This document shows, one piece after another, positions 15,939 to 24,655 of a stretch of 35,974 nt of DNA. The stretch lies in contig CALJUC010000245.1 of NCBI GenBank assembly GCA_937975585.1, positions 1-35,974 of the forward strand, read 5' to 3'. A program made the translations under genes and the position numbers. This stretch comes from an uncultured Moraxella sp. (GTDB lineage: Bacteria > Pseudomonadota > Gammaproteobacteria > Pseudomonadales > Moraxellaceae). Below the pieces are notes generated by a model that worked only from the letters and a program-made list of their open reading frames with translations, did not search any database and was not told the DNA's origin. The number at the start of each line of letters is the position of its first letter. Position 1 is the first letter of the stretch.

Positions 15939-16651
15939 TGAAAGCGGTTAATAAAGTTTTAGCTGGATTAGGATTAACCGTAGCACTGGGTTTGGGCGCA
16001 ACTGCTGCCCAAGCCAGTGAAGGTGGCTGTGGTACTTATAAAGATGCCAAAGGTACGGATCATGCGCTTGCGTGTGAATCTGCGCCAGTAGACTTGACTA
16101 ATAAAGCTTCAATCCAACGTGGTGCGTCGTTATTTATGAGTTACTGTGTAGGCTGTCACTCAGCCCAATACGTGCGTTACTCTAAAATGCAAAAAGACCT
16201 CGACATTCCTAAAGAGTTGGTTGAAAAGTATTTGATGTTGACCACTGATCAAATTGGTGACCATATCAATGCGGGTGTTGACCCTGAACTACAAAAAGCG
16301 TGGTTCGGTGCACAGCCACCCGATTTGTCATTAGAAACGCGTTTACGTGGTAATGATTGGGTTTATACGTACTTGCTATCGTTCTATGAAGATCCAAGCC
16401 GTCCTTGGGGTGCGAACAACATCGTATTGCCAAACGCGGCAATGCCATTCGTGTTGCACGACATGCAAATGAATACGTCAAAAGAAGAATATCGCCGCAA
16501 TATTGGTGATATCGTGAACTTTATGGCGTGGATGGCAGAACCTGATGCCCATAACCGTAAAGTGTATGGCTTCTGGGTATTATTGTTCTTAGCAGCCTTG
16601 TTGATCCCAGTCTATCTGTTAAATAAAGAGTTCTGGAAAGACGTTAAATAA
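15938..16651 (+). CDS. petC: Cytochrome c1
   Basis: Periplasmic heme c subunit of the bc1 complex that passes electrons to a soluble or membrane cytochrome. A Sec signal peptide occupies about 1-26 (GLTVALGLGATAAQA). The heme attaches at Cys70-Val-Gly-Cys73-His74, and NAAMPFVLHDM holds the likely distal Met ligand. A single membrane anchor (VLLFLAALLIPVYLL) near the C-terminus ends in a basic tail. The length of 237 aa is usual for gammaproteobacteria, in which petC is separate from petB. GGAGG lies before the ATG, inside the end of petB, so the two genes are translationally coupled. Confidence 0.97.
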   Translation: MKAVNKVLAGLGLTVALGLGATAAQASEGGCGTYKDAKGTDHALACESAPVDLTNKASIQRGASLFMSYCVGCHSAQYVRYSKMQKDLDIPKELVEKYLMLTTDQIGDHINAGVDPELQKAWFGAQPPDLSLETRLRGNDWVYTYLLSFYEDPSRPWGANNIVLPNAAMPFVLHDMQMNTSKEEYRRNIGDIVNFMAWMAEPDAHNRKVYGFWVLLFLAALLIPVYLLNKEFWKDVK

Positions 16652-16667
16652 TTAGCAAAGCGTTAAA

Positions 16668-16696
16668 TAAAAAGGTGGCTTAGGCTGCCTTTTTTG
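16668..16696 (+). terminator. Intrinsic terminator after petC
   Basis: AAAAAGG pairs with CCTTTTT through an 11-bp stem with two G-T wobbles and loop TTAG, followed by a T-run. Confidence 0.75.
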
Positions 16697-16828
16697 TTGA
16701 CCGTCATTTTGTTAGATGGTTATTTATCTTATCTTGAACCAAATTAGACCCGAGCCGGATATACCTTGCTAAATCAAGTCAAATCGGCTAGGCTAATACT
16801 TTATGGCTGTTGTCAGTTTTGTAGCACT

Positions 16829-17458
16829 ATGGTATTGACCCCTACCTCGCCCACACCAATTTTATATGCAGATGATGGCTATTTATGCCACCAAGTACGC
16901 TTGGCATTATTGGAAAAGCATATCGAATTTGGTGAGATTGATATTCGCGATAGCGAAAACGGGTTAGAGGATTTGGCAGATATCAACCCCTACAACACGT
17001 TACCGGTCTTGGTACATCGAGAGCTAATTTTGTATCAAAATATGGTGATTTTTGAATACCTTGAAGAACGTTATCACCAATACAAGCTGTTACCTGAGAA
17101 CCCTGCGGAACGTGCTAAATATCGTCAATTAATTTGGCGGATTGACCAAGACTGGCTGAAGCTTGCGGATACTCTGTTGACTCATCCCGATAGCTTAGAT
17201 GTAGTCCAAGCACAGCAAGCCCGTAAACAGCTTAGTGAATCACTTATTACACTAGCACCTTTATTTGCGCATCAACCCTTTTTTCTGTCAGATAAATTCG
17301 GGCTGTGTGACTGTATCTTAGCGAGTATGTTATATCGCTTGGATGAGATGGCGATTAAATTGCCATTACATTTAACACGGCCATTACATCAGTATATGCA
17401 GCGGCTATTTAGTCGCCCTACATTTCAGGCCAGTTTAACCGCCCAATTGCAGCCTTAG
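16829..17458 (+). CDS. sspA: Stringent starvation protein A
   Basis: RNA-polymerase-associated protein with a glutathione-S-transferase fold, induced by starvation. The N-terminal thioredoxin-like half has CHQVRLALLEKHIEF, the conserved NTLPVLVHRELILYQNMVIFEYLEERY, and the helical half WRIDQDWLKL. ATG 16829 gives 209 aa, like E. coli SspA (212); the frame extends to a TTG at 16766 that adds nothing conserved. The surface loop Pro84-His85-Pro86 of E. coli, important for function there, is Tyr82-His83-Gln84 here. No strong ribosome binding site is visible. It lies between petABC and sspB, the usual arrangement in gammaproteobacteria, where the pet and ssp genes travel together. Confidence 0.92.
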   Translation: MVLTPTSPTPILYADDGYLCHQVRLALLEKHIEFGEIDIRDSENGLEDLADINPYNTLPVLVHRELILYQNMVIFEYLEERYHQYKLLPENPAERAKYRQLIWRIDQDWLKLADTLLTHPDSLDVVQAQQARKQLSESLITLAPLFAHQPFFLSDKFGLCDCILASMLYRLDEMAIKLPLHLTRPLHQYMQRLFSRPTFQASLTAQLQP

Positions 17459-17524
17459 TTTATTTTGTTTTACCTGTGTTATTCACCTATTTATCCCAAC
17501 CAATAATAATCAAAAGGATGTTCT

Positions 17525-17956
17525 ATGGATACCCCTACTTTATCCCCAACCCGACCGTATATGGTTCGTGCTATTTTTGAATGGTTAGAAGATAATAACC
17601 TCACCCCTTATATCATGGTCGATACCACCCAACCGAATGTCAGCGTACCACCGGAATACATTCAGGATGGTCGCATTGTACTTAATATTGCCAGTCGTGC
17701 TACTGGTAACTTAAAAATCGACAATGACTATGTGCATTTTAATGCCCGATTTGGTGGTGTTTCACGTGAGATTTGGGTACCGATGTCGGCATTGATGGGC
17801 ATTTATGCCAAAGAAAATTCGCAAGGGATGTTCTTTGATGCATCAGAATATGACAACTATCAATCAACCACTAACCAACAAACCAGCGAAAATGCGACCG
17901 ATGACAACACCCGACCAAAACGTGAAAACAAGGCTGGACTAAAGATTTTGGATTGA
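17525..17956 (+). CDS. sspB: ClpXP protease specificity-enhancing factor SspB
   Basis: Adaptor that binds ssrA-tagged proteins and hands them to ClpXP. The substrate-binding domain covers about 8-112 (RPYMVRAIFEWLEDNNLTPY, VSVPPEYIQDGRIVLNIA, VHFNARFGGVSREIWVP, MGIYAKENSQGMFF). An acidic/Gln-rich disordered linker follows, and then a short basic-hydrophobic end (NKAGLKILD) that corresponds to the ClpX-binding XB tail. The length is 143 aa against 165 in E. coli, the difference being linker. AAAAGGATG precedes the start. It is 66 bases after sspA and probably in its operon. Confidence 0.95.
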   Translation: MDTPTLSPTRPYMVRAIFEWLEDNNLTPYIMVDTTQPNVSVPPEYIQDGRIVLNIASRATGNLKIDNDYVHFNARFGGVSREIWVPMSALMGIYAKENSQGMFFDASEYDNYQSTTNQQTSENATDDNTRPKRENKAGLKILD

Positions 17957-17988
17957 CGCTATAAGCGGTGGATTTATCGACCGATTCT

Positions 17989-17997
17989 TGCTAAAAT
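17989..17997 (+). promoter_or_regulatory. Possible extended -10 promoter for rpoZ
   Basis: TTGCTAAAAT contains TGnTAAAAT, one mismatch from the extended -10 consensus, about 37 bases before rpoZ. No matching -35 is evident. Confidence 0.4.
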
Positions 17998-18033
17998 AGC
18001 GGATTCCCATATTTGTTTGTACGAGGATTGCAG

Positions 18034-18300
18034 ATGGCACGCGTGACTGTTGAAGATTGTTTACAAGAGATTCCTAATCGCTTTGATTTGATTTTGGTCG
18101 CCAGTAAGCGTGCGCGTCAAATCGCTCGCGGCGTATCTGAACCAATGGTTGAGCGTGAAAATGACAAACCAACGGTACTTGCGCTACGCGAAATTGCTGA
18201 CGGCTTAGTAACCCGTGATATCCTAAGCCAACCTGAGCGTGAATTGGCACCAAAATTCCAACATTTAGACTTAAGCTTATCAAGTGGTCATGGTTTCTAA
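18034..18300 (+). CDS. rpoZ: DNA-directed RNA polymerase subunit omega
   Basis: Small RNA polymerase subunit that assists beta' folding and, in E. coli, forms part of a ppGpp binding site. MARVTVEDCLQEIPNRFDLILVA and KRARQIARG are the family signature; 88 aa is normal. The frame opens at TTG 18013, but GAGG lies 8 bases before ATG 18034, where homologues start. It sits just before spoT, the classical rpoZ-spoT order, although a terminator lies between and the usual upstream gmk is absent. Confidence 0.97.
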   Translation: MARVTVEDCLQEIPNRFDLILVASKRARQIARGVSEPMVERENDKPTVLALREIADGLVTRDILSQPERELAPKFQHLDLSLSSGHGF

Positions 18301-18323
18301 TCTAGGCGGCGCTTAAGTTTAGC

Positions 18324-18351
18324 AAAAACCACCGATTGCGGTGGTTTTTTT
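18324..18351 (+). terminator. Intrinsic terminator after rpoZ
   Basis: AAAAACCACCG/CGGTGGTTTTT stem, loop ATTG, T7; it partly uncouples spoT from rpoZ. Confidence 0.9.
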
Positions 18352-18454
18352 ATGCGCTAAGTTTACGCAATTTCATTAAAATATAGTTGATAGATTTGGT
18401 AAAATTTATTAAGTTATATCCGGGTATTTTAGTAAAGATTTTTTGTAAATCGTC

Positions 18455-18484
18455 TTGACTTTATTAAGTTAATACGATTATGTT
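18455..18484 (+). promoter_or_regulatory. Possible spoT promoter
   Basis: TTGACT (18455-18460), 18-base spacer, TATGTT (18479-18484), about 130 bases before spoT. A weaker pair TTGATA/TAAGTT (17-base spacer) lies at 18387-18415. Confidence 0.45.
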
Positions 18485-18613
18485 AGATATCTTTTGGCGG
18501 TTGTGGCTAACGTAATAATCGCGTTTCAGCAACGGTTTAAATGACTGTTAGTCCAATGCTAGTTGGGTTTATATTCTGTGGGCATTCATGGGAAATTAAG
18601 GGGATACAACAAT

Positions 18614-20824
18614 ATGCCAAGTTTACCAAAACTAAGTCATCCTGAGGTAGATATTGCCCAGTTTGACCTAATGCGTGTGCTCGGCTATTTGACTGAAGAC
18701 GAACAGCAAAAAGTGTTACGTGCCTGTGAGTTTGGCGATAAGGCACATATCAAGGATAAGCGTAAATCGGGTGAACCATATATCACGCATCCGATAGCTG
18801 TGGCTGAGATTTTGGCCAGTTTTCGTATGGATGTTGATACCATTGTCGCGGCTATTTTGCATGATACGGTCGAGGATACGCCGGTCACAGAAGCGGATTT
18901 GACCTTAAATTTTGGTCGTGATGTGGCGCAAATTGTGAATGGCGTGACAAAGCTTAAGTCCTCGAATGAAAAGCACATCAATAAGGCCGCCACGTTTTAC
19001 CGGATTATTACCGCGACATTAGAAGATCCGCGCGTGCTGATTGTTAAGTTGGCTGACCGTCTACATAATATGACGACCATTGATGCCGTGCCTGAGAAAA
19101 AACAACAGGCCACTGCCAAAGAAACGCTGGATTTTTATGTGCCGTTTGCGCGTATTTTGGGACTGAATGACTTAGCCGATTACATCGAGATTCTATGCTA
19201 TCGCAGTCTTAATGCACCGATGTATAACAAGTTATCGGATAAATTGATGCAACATGGCCTTGGCCGCGCGTTTCAGCAAGAGGGCATTCATAATTACCTG
19301 AATGTTATCTTAACCCGTTTAGGGGTCAAGGGCTATGTTAAAGACGTTGATAATCGTGTGACCCTGTTTCGCCAATTTTTTAAAAATCGCGGTGAAATCA
19401 AAGACTTGCTATGGCAATATGAGTTTATGCTCGTCATGGACAAGATTGAAGATTGCGATATTATTGCCCAGTATTTGATTCAAAAATACCAAGTACGGCC
19501 GAAAGACATTGAGGATAACATTCGCTCGCCTCGCGCTGGCGGTAATCAATCAATGACCCTTCACTATCGTAATGAACACGACACGATTAAGGTCATTATC
19601 TTAACCAAAACCATGCTGAAGACCACGCGTCTAGGTATTTTGATGGGTGAAGAAGCGTCACCGCTAAGCCGTACGGTTATTCAAGCCTCCCTACGCAATT
19701 TACAGAACTTGATTAGCGACAATGAAGCCAGTCTGCAAGAACCCGACGACGCCGTGGCAGTTGTCGATAAACTGGTCGATTATCTGCATGAGCGTAAAAT
19801 CATTTGCTACACACCAAAAGGCGATGCGTATGAATTGCCACGCGGTTCTACGGCATTGGACTTTGCCTTTGCGATTAGCTCAGGACTCGGTAAAATAGCC
19901 ACCGGTGCTTTGGTCAATAATATGCCTGCTAAACTTGGTACTGTATTAAAAACAGGGCAAACTGTCACGATTGAAACTGACCCAACCACGCAGCCAAAAG
20001 CTGAATGGCTAGGCTTTGTCGCGACCAACCGCGCACGCCGCGTCTTGTTTGAATGGTTAAAAGGCTTAACCCCTGAACAGCGCTTGCAGCAAGGTGAAGC
20101 GGCTTTTGATCGTGCATTGACCAACCAAGGGTTAAAACTTAGTAAAATGACGGATGAGCATTGGCACACGTTATTAAGTTGGCGCGGTTTAGACAGCAAA
20201 GAAGATTTTTACCACGAGTTGACCAGTGGTAAACTATTACCGCAAATTGCGGTTTCGCGACTATTATCCCCTGAGCAACTGGCACAAAACCAAGCCAATG
20301 CGCATGCGGAACACCAGCCACAAAGCCTGATTGCCGATGCCGCCAACATGGAGATGAGTTTCTCAAGCTGTTGTCATCCCATCTATGGTGACCCAATTGT
20401 GGGACATTTATCAAAGAATGGTCTTGTGGTACACCGCCATAAATGCTATTCGATTGAAGAAATTCGTAAGGTCAATGATTATCAAGTCATCCCCTTACAT
20501 TGGCGACAATCAACAGACCAAGATGCCTTGGCAAAACGTATTTATTTTGACGCTGCGCTGAAAATCAATCAAAACTTAACCGATGAACAGGTCAGTGAGA
20601 TTATCTTCATCGTGCGTGATGTACAAGCCGGTTTTGAATTTATTGACCGTCGTAATGGCTATAACTTGCTATTTATCGTGGTACAAAGCCGTAACCAAAT
20701 TGCGACCTTGATTCATCGTTTGCGTAGCCAATTGGGTTATCCATCGATTCAGCGATTGTACCAATGGAATGATGAGTTAATGCATTTACAGCAACCCAAA
20801 GCAGCTGATGCTCATTCTGTCTAA
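18614..20824 (+). CDS. spoT: SpoT-type (p)ppGpp hydrolase with decayed synthetase domain
   Basis: RelA/SpoT homologue that degrades the alarmone (p)ppGpp. The HD hydrolase domain (about 25-200) is intact: YITHP (His59), ILHDTVEDT (His83-Asp84), and ADRLHNM. The synthetase domain (about 250-350) is barely recognisable: the GYQSLH motif of active enzymes is GNQSMT (310-315), and the EIQIRT substrate motif is replaced by a KVIILTK stretch. The regulatory half is kept: a TGS domain (ICYTPKGDAYELPRGSTALDFAF), a zinc-finger-like SSCCHPIYGD and a C-terminal ACT region. At 736 aa the length is full. The start is ATG 18614 after AAGGGGA, not the in-frame TTG 51 bases earlier. I infer a hydrolase-only enzyme; ppGpp would then come from a separate RelA. 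Hydrolase-only SpoT is, as I recall, described for Moraxellaceae. Confidence 0.93.
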   Translation: MPSLPKLSHPEVDIAQFDLMRVLGYLTEDEQQKVLRACEFGDKAHIKDKRKSGEPYITHPIAVAEILASFRMDVDTIVAAILHDTVEDTPVTEADLTLNFGRDVAQIVNGVTKLKSSNEKHINKAATFYRIITATLEDPRVLIVKLADRLHNMTTIDAVPEKKQQATAKETLDFYVPFARILGLNDLADYIEILCYRSLNAPMYNKLSDKLMQHGLGRAFQQEGIHNYLNVILTRLGVKGYVKDVDNRVTLFRQFFKNRGEIKDLLWQYEFMLVMDKIEDCDIIAQYLIQKYQVRPKDIEDNIRSPRAGGNQSMTLHYRNEHDTIKVIILTKTMLKTTRLGILMGEEASPLSRTVIQASLRNLQNLISDNEASLQEPDDAVAVVDKLVDYLHERKIICYTPKGDAYELPRGSTALDFAFAISSGLGKIATGALVNNMPAKLGTVLKTGQTVTIETDPTTQPKAEWLGFVATNRARRVLFEWLKGLTPEQRLQQGEAAFDRALTNQGLKLSKMTDEHWHTLLSWRGLDSKEDFYHELTSGKLLPQIAVSRLLSPEQLAQNQANAHAEHQPQSLIADAANMEMSFSSCCHPIYGDPIVGHLSKNGLVVHRHKCYSIEEIRKVNDYQVIPLHWRQSTDQDALAKRIYFDAALKINQNLTDEQVSEIIFIVRDVQAGFEFIDRRNGYNLLFIVVQSRNQIATLIHRLRSQLGYPSIQRLYQWNDELMHLQQPKAADAHSV

Positions 20825-20875
20825 TGCCTTACTAGTTAAACAAATAACGTGATAACGAACACTGAGGAAAATCTT

Positions 20876-21256
20876 ATGAGCCGTGAAATCATCCAAACTG
20901 ACAATGCCCCAGCTGCCGTTGGCACATACTCACAAGCGGTTAAAGTGGGTCAAACCGTCTATGTATCAGGTCAAATTGGCCTAAACCCAGCCACAATGGA
21001 ACTGGCAGATGGCTTTGATGCGCAAGCGGAACAAGTCATGGATAATATCGCTGCGATTTGCATTGCTGCCGGTGGTAGCTTAGCGGATGTTGTAAAATTC
21101 AATGTATCATTGACTGATTTGGCGAATTTTAATGCACTTAATGAGATTTTCGTCAAACGCTTAACGGCGCCATACCCTGCTCGTGCAGCGGTTCAAGTGG
21201 CTGCCTTGCCAAAAGGTGCGGTGGTTGAGATTGAAGCGATTTTAGTTTTGGCATAA
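20876..21256 (+). CDS. ridA: 2-iminobutanoate/2-iminopropanoate deaminase RidA
   Basis: Trimeric enzyme that hydrolyses reactive enamine/imine intermediates released by PLP enzymes such as threonine dehydratase. Tyr17 (GTYSQ), Arg103 in YPARAAVQVAALP and Glu118/Glu120 in GAVVEIEAI correspond to the active-site residues of the family. At 126 aa it matches E. coli RidA (128). GAGGA lies 7-8 bases before ATG 20876; nine extra codons upstream are not conserved. It follows spoT by 51 bases, a pairing common in gammaproteobacteria, and ends at its own terminator. Confidence 0.95.
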   Translation: MSREIIQTDNAPAAVGTYSQAVKVGQTVYVSGQIGLNPATMELADGFDAQAEQVMDNIAAICIAAGGSLADVVKFNVSLTDLANFNALNEIFVKRLTAPYPARAAVQVAALPKGAVVEIEAILVLA

Positions 21257-21276
21257 TGCATTCGTACCGACTATAC

Positions 21277-21306
21277 TAAGGCGTGCCCATCATTGGCACG
21301 CCTTAT
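21277..21306 (+). terminator. Hairpin terminator after ridA
   Basis: Perfect 10-bp stem AAGGCGTGCC/GGCACGCCTT (21278-21287 with 21295-21304) with a 7-base loop. The tail is ATTTATT, so the U-tract is imperfect. Confidence 0.8.
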
Positions 21307-21350
21307 TTATTGGCAAGTTCTCACTCGTGTATTTAAGGTAAAATCCCCTC

Positions 21351-23591
21351 GTGTTTATTCAAGTTGCGCTACCCGTTCCGATTAATTCGGTATTTGACTA
21401 CACGGTCGATGGTATCTTGCCACCTATCGGTGCACGAGCGCGTGTGCCATTTGGTAGCCGCAAATTAATCGGTATTGTCGTGGCACATGCCGAGCAGCCG
21501 AGTATTGCCGCGCAAAAGCTGAAAGCCGTACTCGAGGTATTAGATACCGAGCCGTTGGTCGATACGCCTGTATTAAGCCTTGCCCAGTGGTTATCACGCT
21601 ATTATCACTATCCGCTAGGTGATGTCCTAGCCGTCATGCTACCCACCTTGCTTCGACAAGGCGCACCGTTAAAAACTTACGAGCAAATCTATTGGCAGCC
21701 CGTGCGTGAAGCGGTAGATACAGACTTTAGTGCCAGCGCCACCAAACAACGCCAACAATTTGGCTTATTTGAACATTATTATCGGCAATACTTAGCCACT
21801 AATGCCCCAACAAATAGTACCCTTGGCATTCCTGAAAATGTGCTTCTTGATGCTGGCATTGAGCGCGCGTTTTTACAAAAATTCGCGGATAAAGGGCTAA
21901 TTAGTGCCATTAGCGCCCCGCCTGCACCGACAGGTCACGCTCGACTTGCCAATCAGCCACATGAACTTAACCCCGAACAACAGCAGGCCGTCAATGCGAT
22001 TCATCAGGCGATTGATGCCCAAGTATATCAAGGTTTTTTGCTCAATGGCGTAACCGGCAGTGGCAAAACCGAAGTGTATCTGCAAGCCATGCAGCGTGTC
22101 CTTGAACAAGGCAAGCAAGTGCTGATTTTGGTGCCAGAAATTGGACTAACCCCACAAACGCGCCGACGATTTAGTGAGCGCTTTGTCGCAAACTTAGTCA
22201 TGTTACACTCCGGGCTCAATGACACGATTCGCTTAGCCGGTTGGCAGGCCTGCCGGGATGGTAGCGCGCAAATTATCATCGGTACCCGCTCGACCGTGTT
22301 ATATGCGTTTGCAAACCTGGGGTTGATTATCGTCGATGAAGCCCATGATGGCTCGTATAAACAGCAAGACTCGCTACGCTATCAAGCAACCGATGTCGCC
22401 TTATATCGCGGCTATCAACTGGGTTGTCCTGTCATTCTTGGTACTGCTACCCCATCACTTGAAAGTTTACAATTAGTCAATCAAGCCAAACTAACCGAGT
22501 TACGACTGACGGCTCGCGCCGGTAATGCACAATCAGCGCCCTTACAAATTATCGATGCGCGCCAGCAAAAATGGCAATATGGTATGGCACAAAACCTTAT
22601 TAACGCCATCCAAACCACGCTCGATAAGGACGAACAGGTATTGGTATTCCTAAACCGACGCGGTTATGCACCAATTTTGCTCTGTGATGCCTGTGGTTGG
22701 CAGGCTGACTGTCCACGCTGTGATGCCCATCTAACCGTGCATTTACAGCCTATCCCCATACTAAAATGCCACCATTGTGATTGGCAGAACGCCATCCCCA
22801 GACAATGCCCCGACTGCGGAAGTACCAATCTTGACCCTGTCGGCATGGGTACATCGCGCTTGGTTGAGGGTTTGGGCGTGTTATTCCCTGAAGTCCCAAT
22901 TATCCAAATCGACCGCGATACCACACGGCGCAAAAACAGTTGGGAAAACTTATATCAGCAAATTGCCGATAACCCAAAAGCTGTCTTGGTTGGTACCCAA
23001 ATGGTCGCCAAAGGACATCATTTTCCCAATGTGACCTTGGTTGCCATGCCCAATGTCGATCGCGGGTTTTTATCCGCGGATTTTCGCTCGCCCGAACACA
23101 CCGCGCAATTAATTATCCAAGTTGCGGGGCGTGCCGGACGCGAGGACAAAGTTGGCCGAGTGCTTATCCAGTCTTTGCAGCCTGATAACCCTGCGCTGTT
23201 AAATTTAGTGCGCTATGGCTATCAGTATTTTGCGCGGCAGTTATTGGCCGAACGTCAGTTGTTGGGACTTCCCCCTATCACGCATGCCTGTTTGCTGCGT
23301 GTCGAAAGTAAGTCATTGGAGAAAAATACTGCGGTATTACAGCAAGCGTTAGCTTTGTTGCCAAATCGCGCCACACTGACCCAATCAGGTATTGCGGTTC
23401 ATGGGCCGATTGATGCACCGATGGCCAAGAAAAACAGCCGCTTTCATTCACAACTATTACTACTTAGCCAACAACGAAGCACATTACACACGTTACTCGA
23501 CAACTGGTGGCCAATGGTGCAACAACTTTCGATTGTAAAGACCACTTACGCGCGGCTAAGCTTGGATATCGACCCTATGGGTTGGGGTTAA
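21351..23591 (+). CDS. priA: Primosomal protein N' (replication restart helicase PriA)
   Basis: Recognises stalled forks and reloads the replicative helicase. The N-terminal DNA 3'-end-binding domain opens FIQVALPVPINSVFDYTV; the helicase core has Walker A GVTGSGKT (233-240, Lys239), the DEAH box (329-332), GTATPSLES, and QVAGRAGREDKVG (motif VI). Eight cysteines between the helicase lobes (CDACGWQADCPRC and CHHCDW...CPDCG) bind two zinc ions. At 746 aa it is near E. coli PriA (732). The start is GTG 21351, with AAGG rather far (12 bases) upstream; no better start fits. It stands as a single gene after the ridA terminator. Confidence 0.96.
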   Translation: MFIQVALPVPINSVFDYTVDGILPPIGARARVPFGSRKLIGIVVAHAEQPSIAAQKLKAVLEVLDTEPLVDTPVLSLAQWLSRYYHYPLGDVLAVMLPTLLRQGAPLKTYEQIYWQPVREAVDTDFSASATKQRQQFGLFEHYYRQYLATNAPTNSTLGIPENVLLDAGIERAFLQKFADKGLISAISAPPAPTGHARLANQPHELNPEQQQAVNAIHQAIDAQVYQGFLLNGVTGSGKTEVYLQAMQRVLEQGKQVLILVPEIGLTPQTRRRFSERFVANLVMLHSGLNDTIRLAGWQACRDGSAQIIIGTRSTVLYAFANLGLIIVDEAHDGSYKQQDSLRYQATDVALYRGYQLGCPVILGTATPSLESLQLVNQAKLTELRLTARAGNAQSAPLQIIDARQQKWQYGMAQNLINAIQTTLDKDEQVLVFLNRRGYAPILLCDACGWQADCPRCDAHLTVHLQPIPILKCHHCDWQNAIPRQCPDCGSTNLDPVGMGTSRLVEGLGVLFPEVPIIQIDRDTTRRKNSWENLYQQIADNPKAVLVGTQMVAKGHHFPNVTLVAMPNVDRGFLSADFRSPEHTAQLIIQVAGRAGREDKVGRVLIQSLQPDNPALLNLVRYGYQYFARQLLAERQLLGLPPITHACLLRVESKSLEKNTAVLQQALALLPNRATLTQSGIAVHGPIDAPMAKKNSRFHSQLLLLSQQRSTLHTLLDNWWPMVQQLSIVKTTYARLSLDIDPMGWG

Positions 23592-23863
23592 CCCACTCAT
23601 TCATGCTATGATAAAGTAAATAATTTTACGATTTTACGCAACGTTATGTTAAAACCCGATTAACAGTTTTATTCTCATATTAATGACAATTTTTTAATTA
23701 TTTTCCCAAAATACTAAAATTTTCGTATTATTTTTCTCACATCACTTAGGCTAAGTATGTTAGGATAAATACTTAAGGCGATGTTTTTAGCGTTACTTAT
23801 TCATCTTATTTGCTCAATCGTTTAAACCGTTAGCCAACATTATCGTCATGTCGCGAGGTGATT

Positions 23864-24607
23864 ATGCCGGAACGCTCAGCACCCCACCGTTCTGCCCCAT
23901 TTGTCAGTCCGACTTTGCTTGATGAGGCGGAACAACCGCTTGATGACAAAGCCAATAAAAAACAGATCAAAGCCTTGCTCTCGACATTGCAGGCTGATAT
24001 TGCGCAGTTTCGCGATGATTTTTTTCCGCCGCCATTTTTACGTCAAGTACAAGACTTACCCATTTATATGGGTAATGTCGATGAGGTACGCCGCTATCAG
24101 CATGAATGGCGAGGCTTTATTGATCGTGCCAAAGGGTTTTACCCATCGGCAGGGTTACCACCCGAGTATTTGCCGCTACCTGCGAGCTTGGAGATTCCAC
24201 AGTTTGTGTATCATGTGCAAAAACTGCATTTGACCAAGACACGCGCCAAGGAATCAAAAAGTTTTGGCTCGGTCGGTGCGCTGATTGCCAAGTGTGGCGC
24301 GTTTGCCCCTGAGGATGAGTTGGCGTTAGAGCAAGCACTGGCACGCAGCCACAATGCCAAGTTAGTCGCCCATCGTGAGTTTATCGATTTACGCGCGTAT
24401 GTGTTTTGTCGTGAACTTAAAAACGGTAAAGTCGGCGAATTGCTCGAGCCTGAGCGTTTACGTTTTTATCGCACGGGATTAGTGATTGAGGCATTACCCG
24501 AATTTAAATTGGTCGATAGCCGTGCCACGCCACGCAAAAAACGCAATGATGCTTATCAAAACCCAGTCGCCGACAATGGCGTGTGGAAAGTGTTCGTAAA
24601 ATATTGA
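23864..24607 (+). CDS. Hypothetical protein, family not recognised
   Basis: I do not recognise this 247-aa protein. It has no signal peptide, membrane segment or cysteine cluster. An N-terminal disordered stretch (Pro/Ser/Asp) is followed by a helical KQIKALLSTLQADIAQFRDD and then an aromatic, Pro-rich part (FFPPPFLRQ, YMGNVDEVRRYQHEW, FYPSAGLPPEYLPLP). The C-terminal half is basic and ends VDSRATPRKKRNDAYQNP then VWKVFVKY. Codon use looks like the neighbours, so it seems a genuine resident gene. GAGGTGA precedes ATG 23864; the GTG at 23858 is within that ribosome binding site. It lies 48 bases before the Kef-type antiporter gene, so co-transcription is possible, but I assign no function. Confidence 0.75.
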   Translation: MPERSAPHRSAPFVSPTLLDEAEQPLDDKANKKQIKALLSTLQADIAQFRDDFFPPPFLRQVQDLPIYMGNVDEVRRYQHEWRGFIDRAKGFYPSAGLPPEYLPLPASLEIPQFVYHVQKLHLTKTRAKESKSFGSVGALIAKCGAFAPEDELALEQALARSHNAKLVAHREFIDLRAYVFCRELKNGKVGELLEPERLRFYRTGLVIEALPEFKLVDSRATPRKKRNDAYQNPVADNGVWKVFVKY

Positions 24608-24655
24608 TACTATAAAGAATTGACGTATTAACGCAGTTTAATCCTAGGAGTTGCC

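Larger units (their letters stand above)
18301..18613. other. 313-base region between rpoZ and spoT
   Basis: Contains the rpoZ terminator (18324-18351) and, further on, AT-rich DNA with a plausible spoT promoter at 18455-18484. No gene is seen. Confidence 0.6.
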
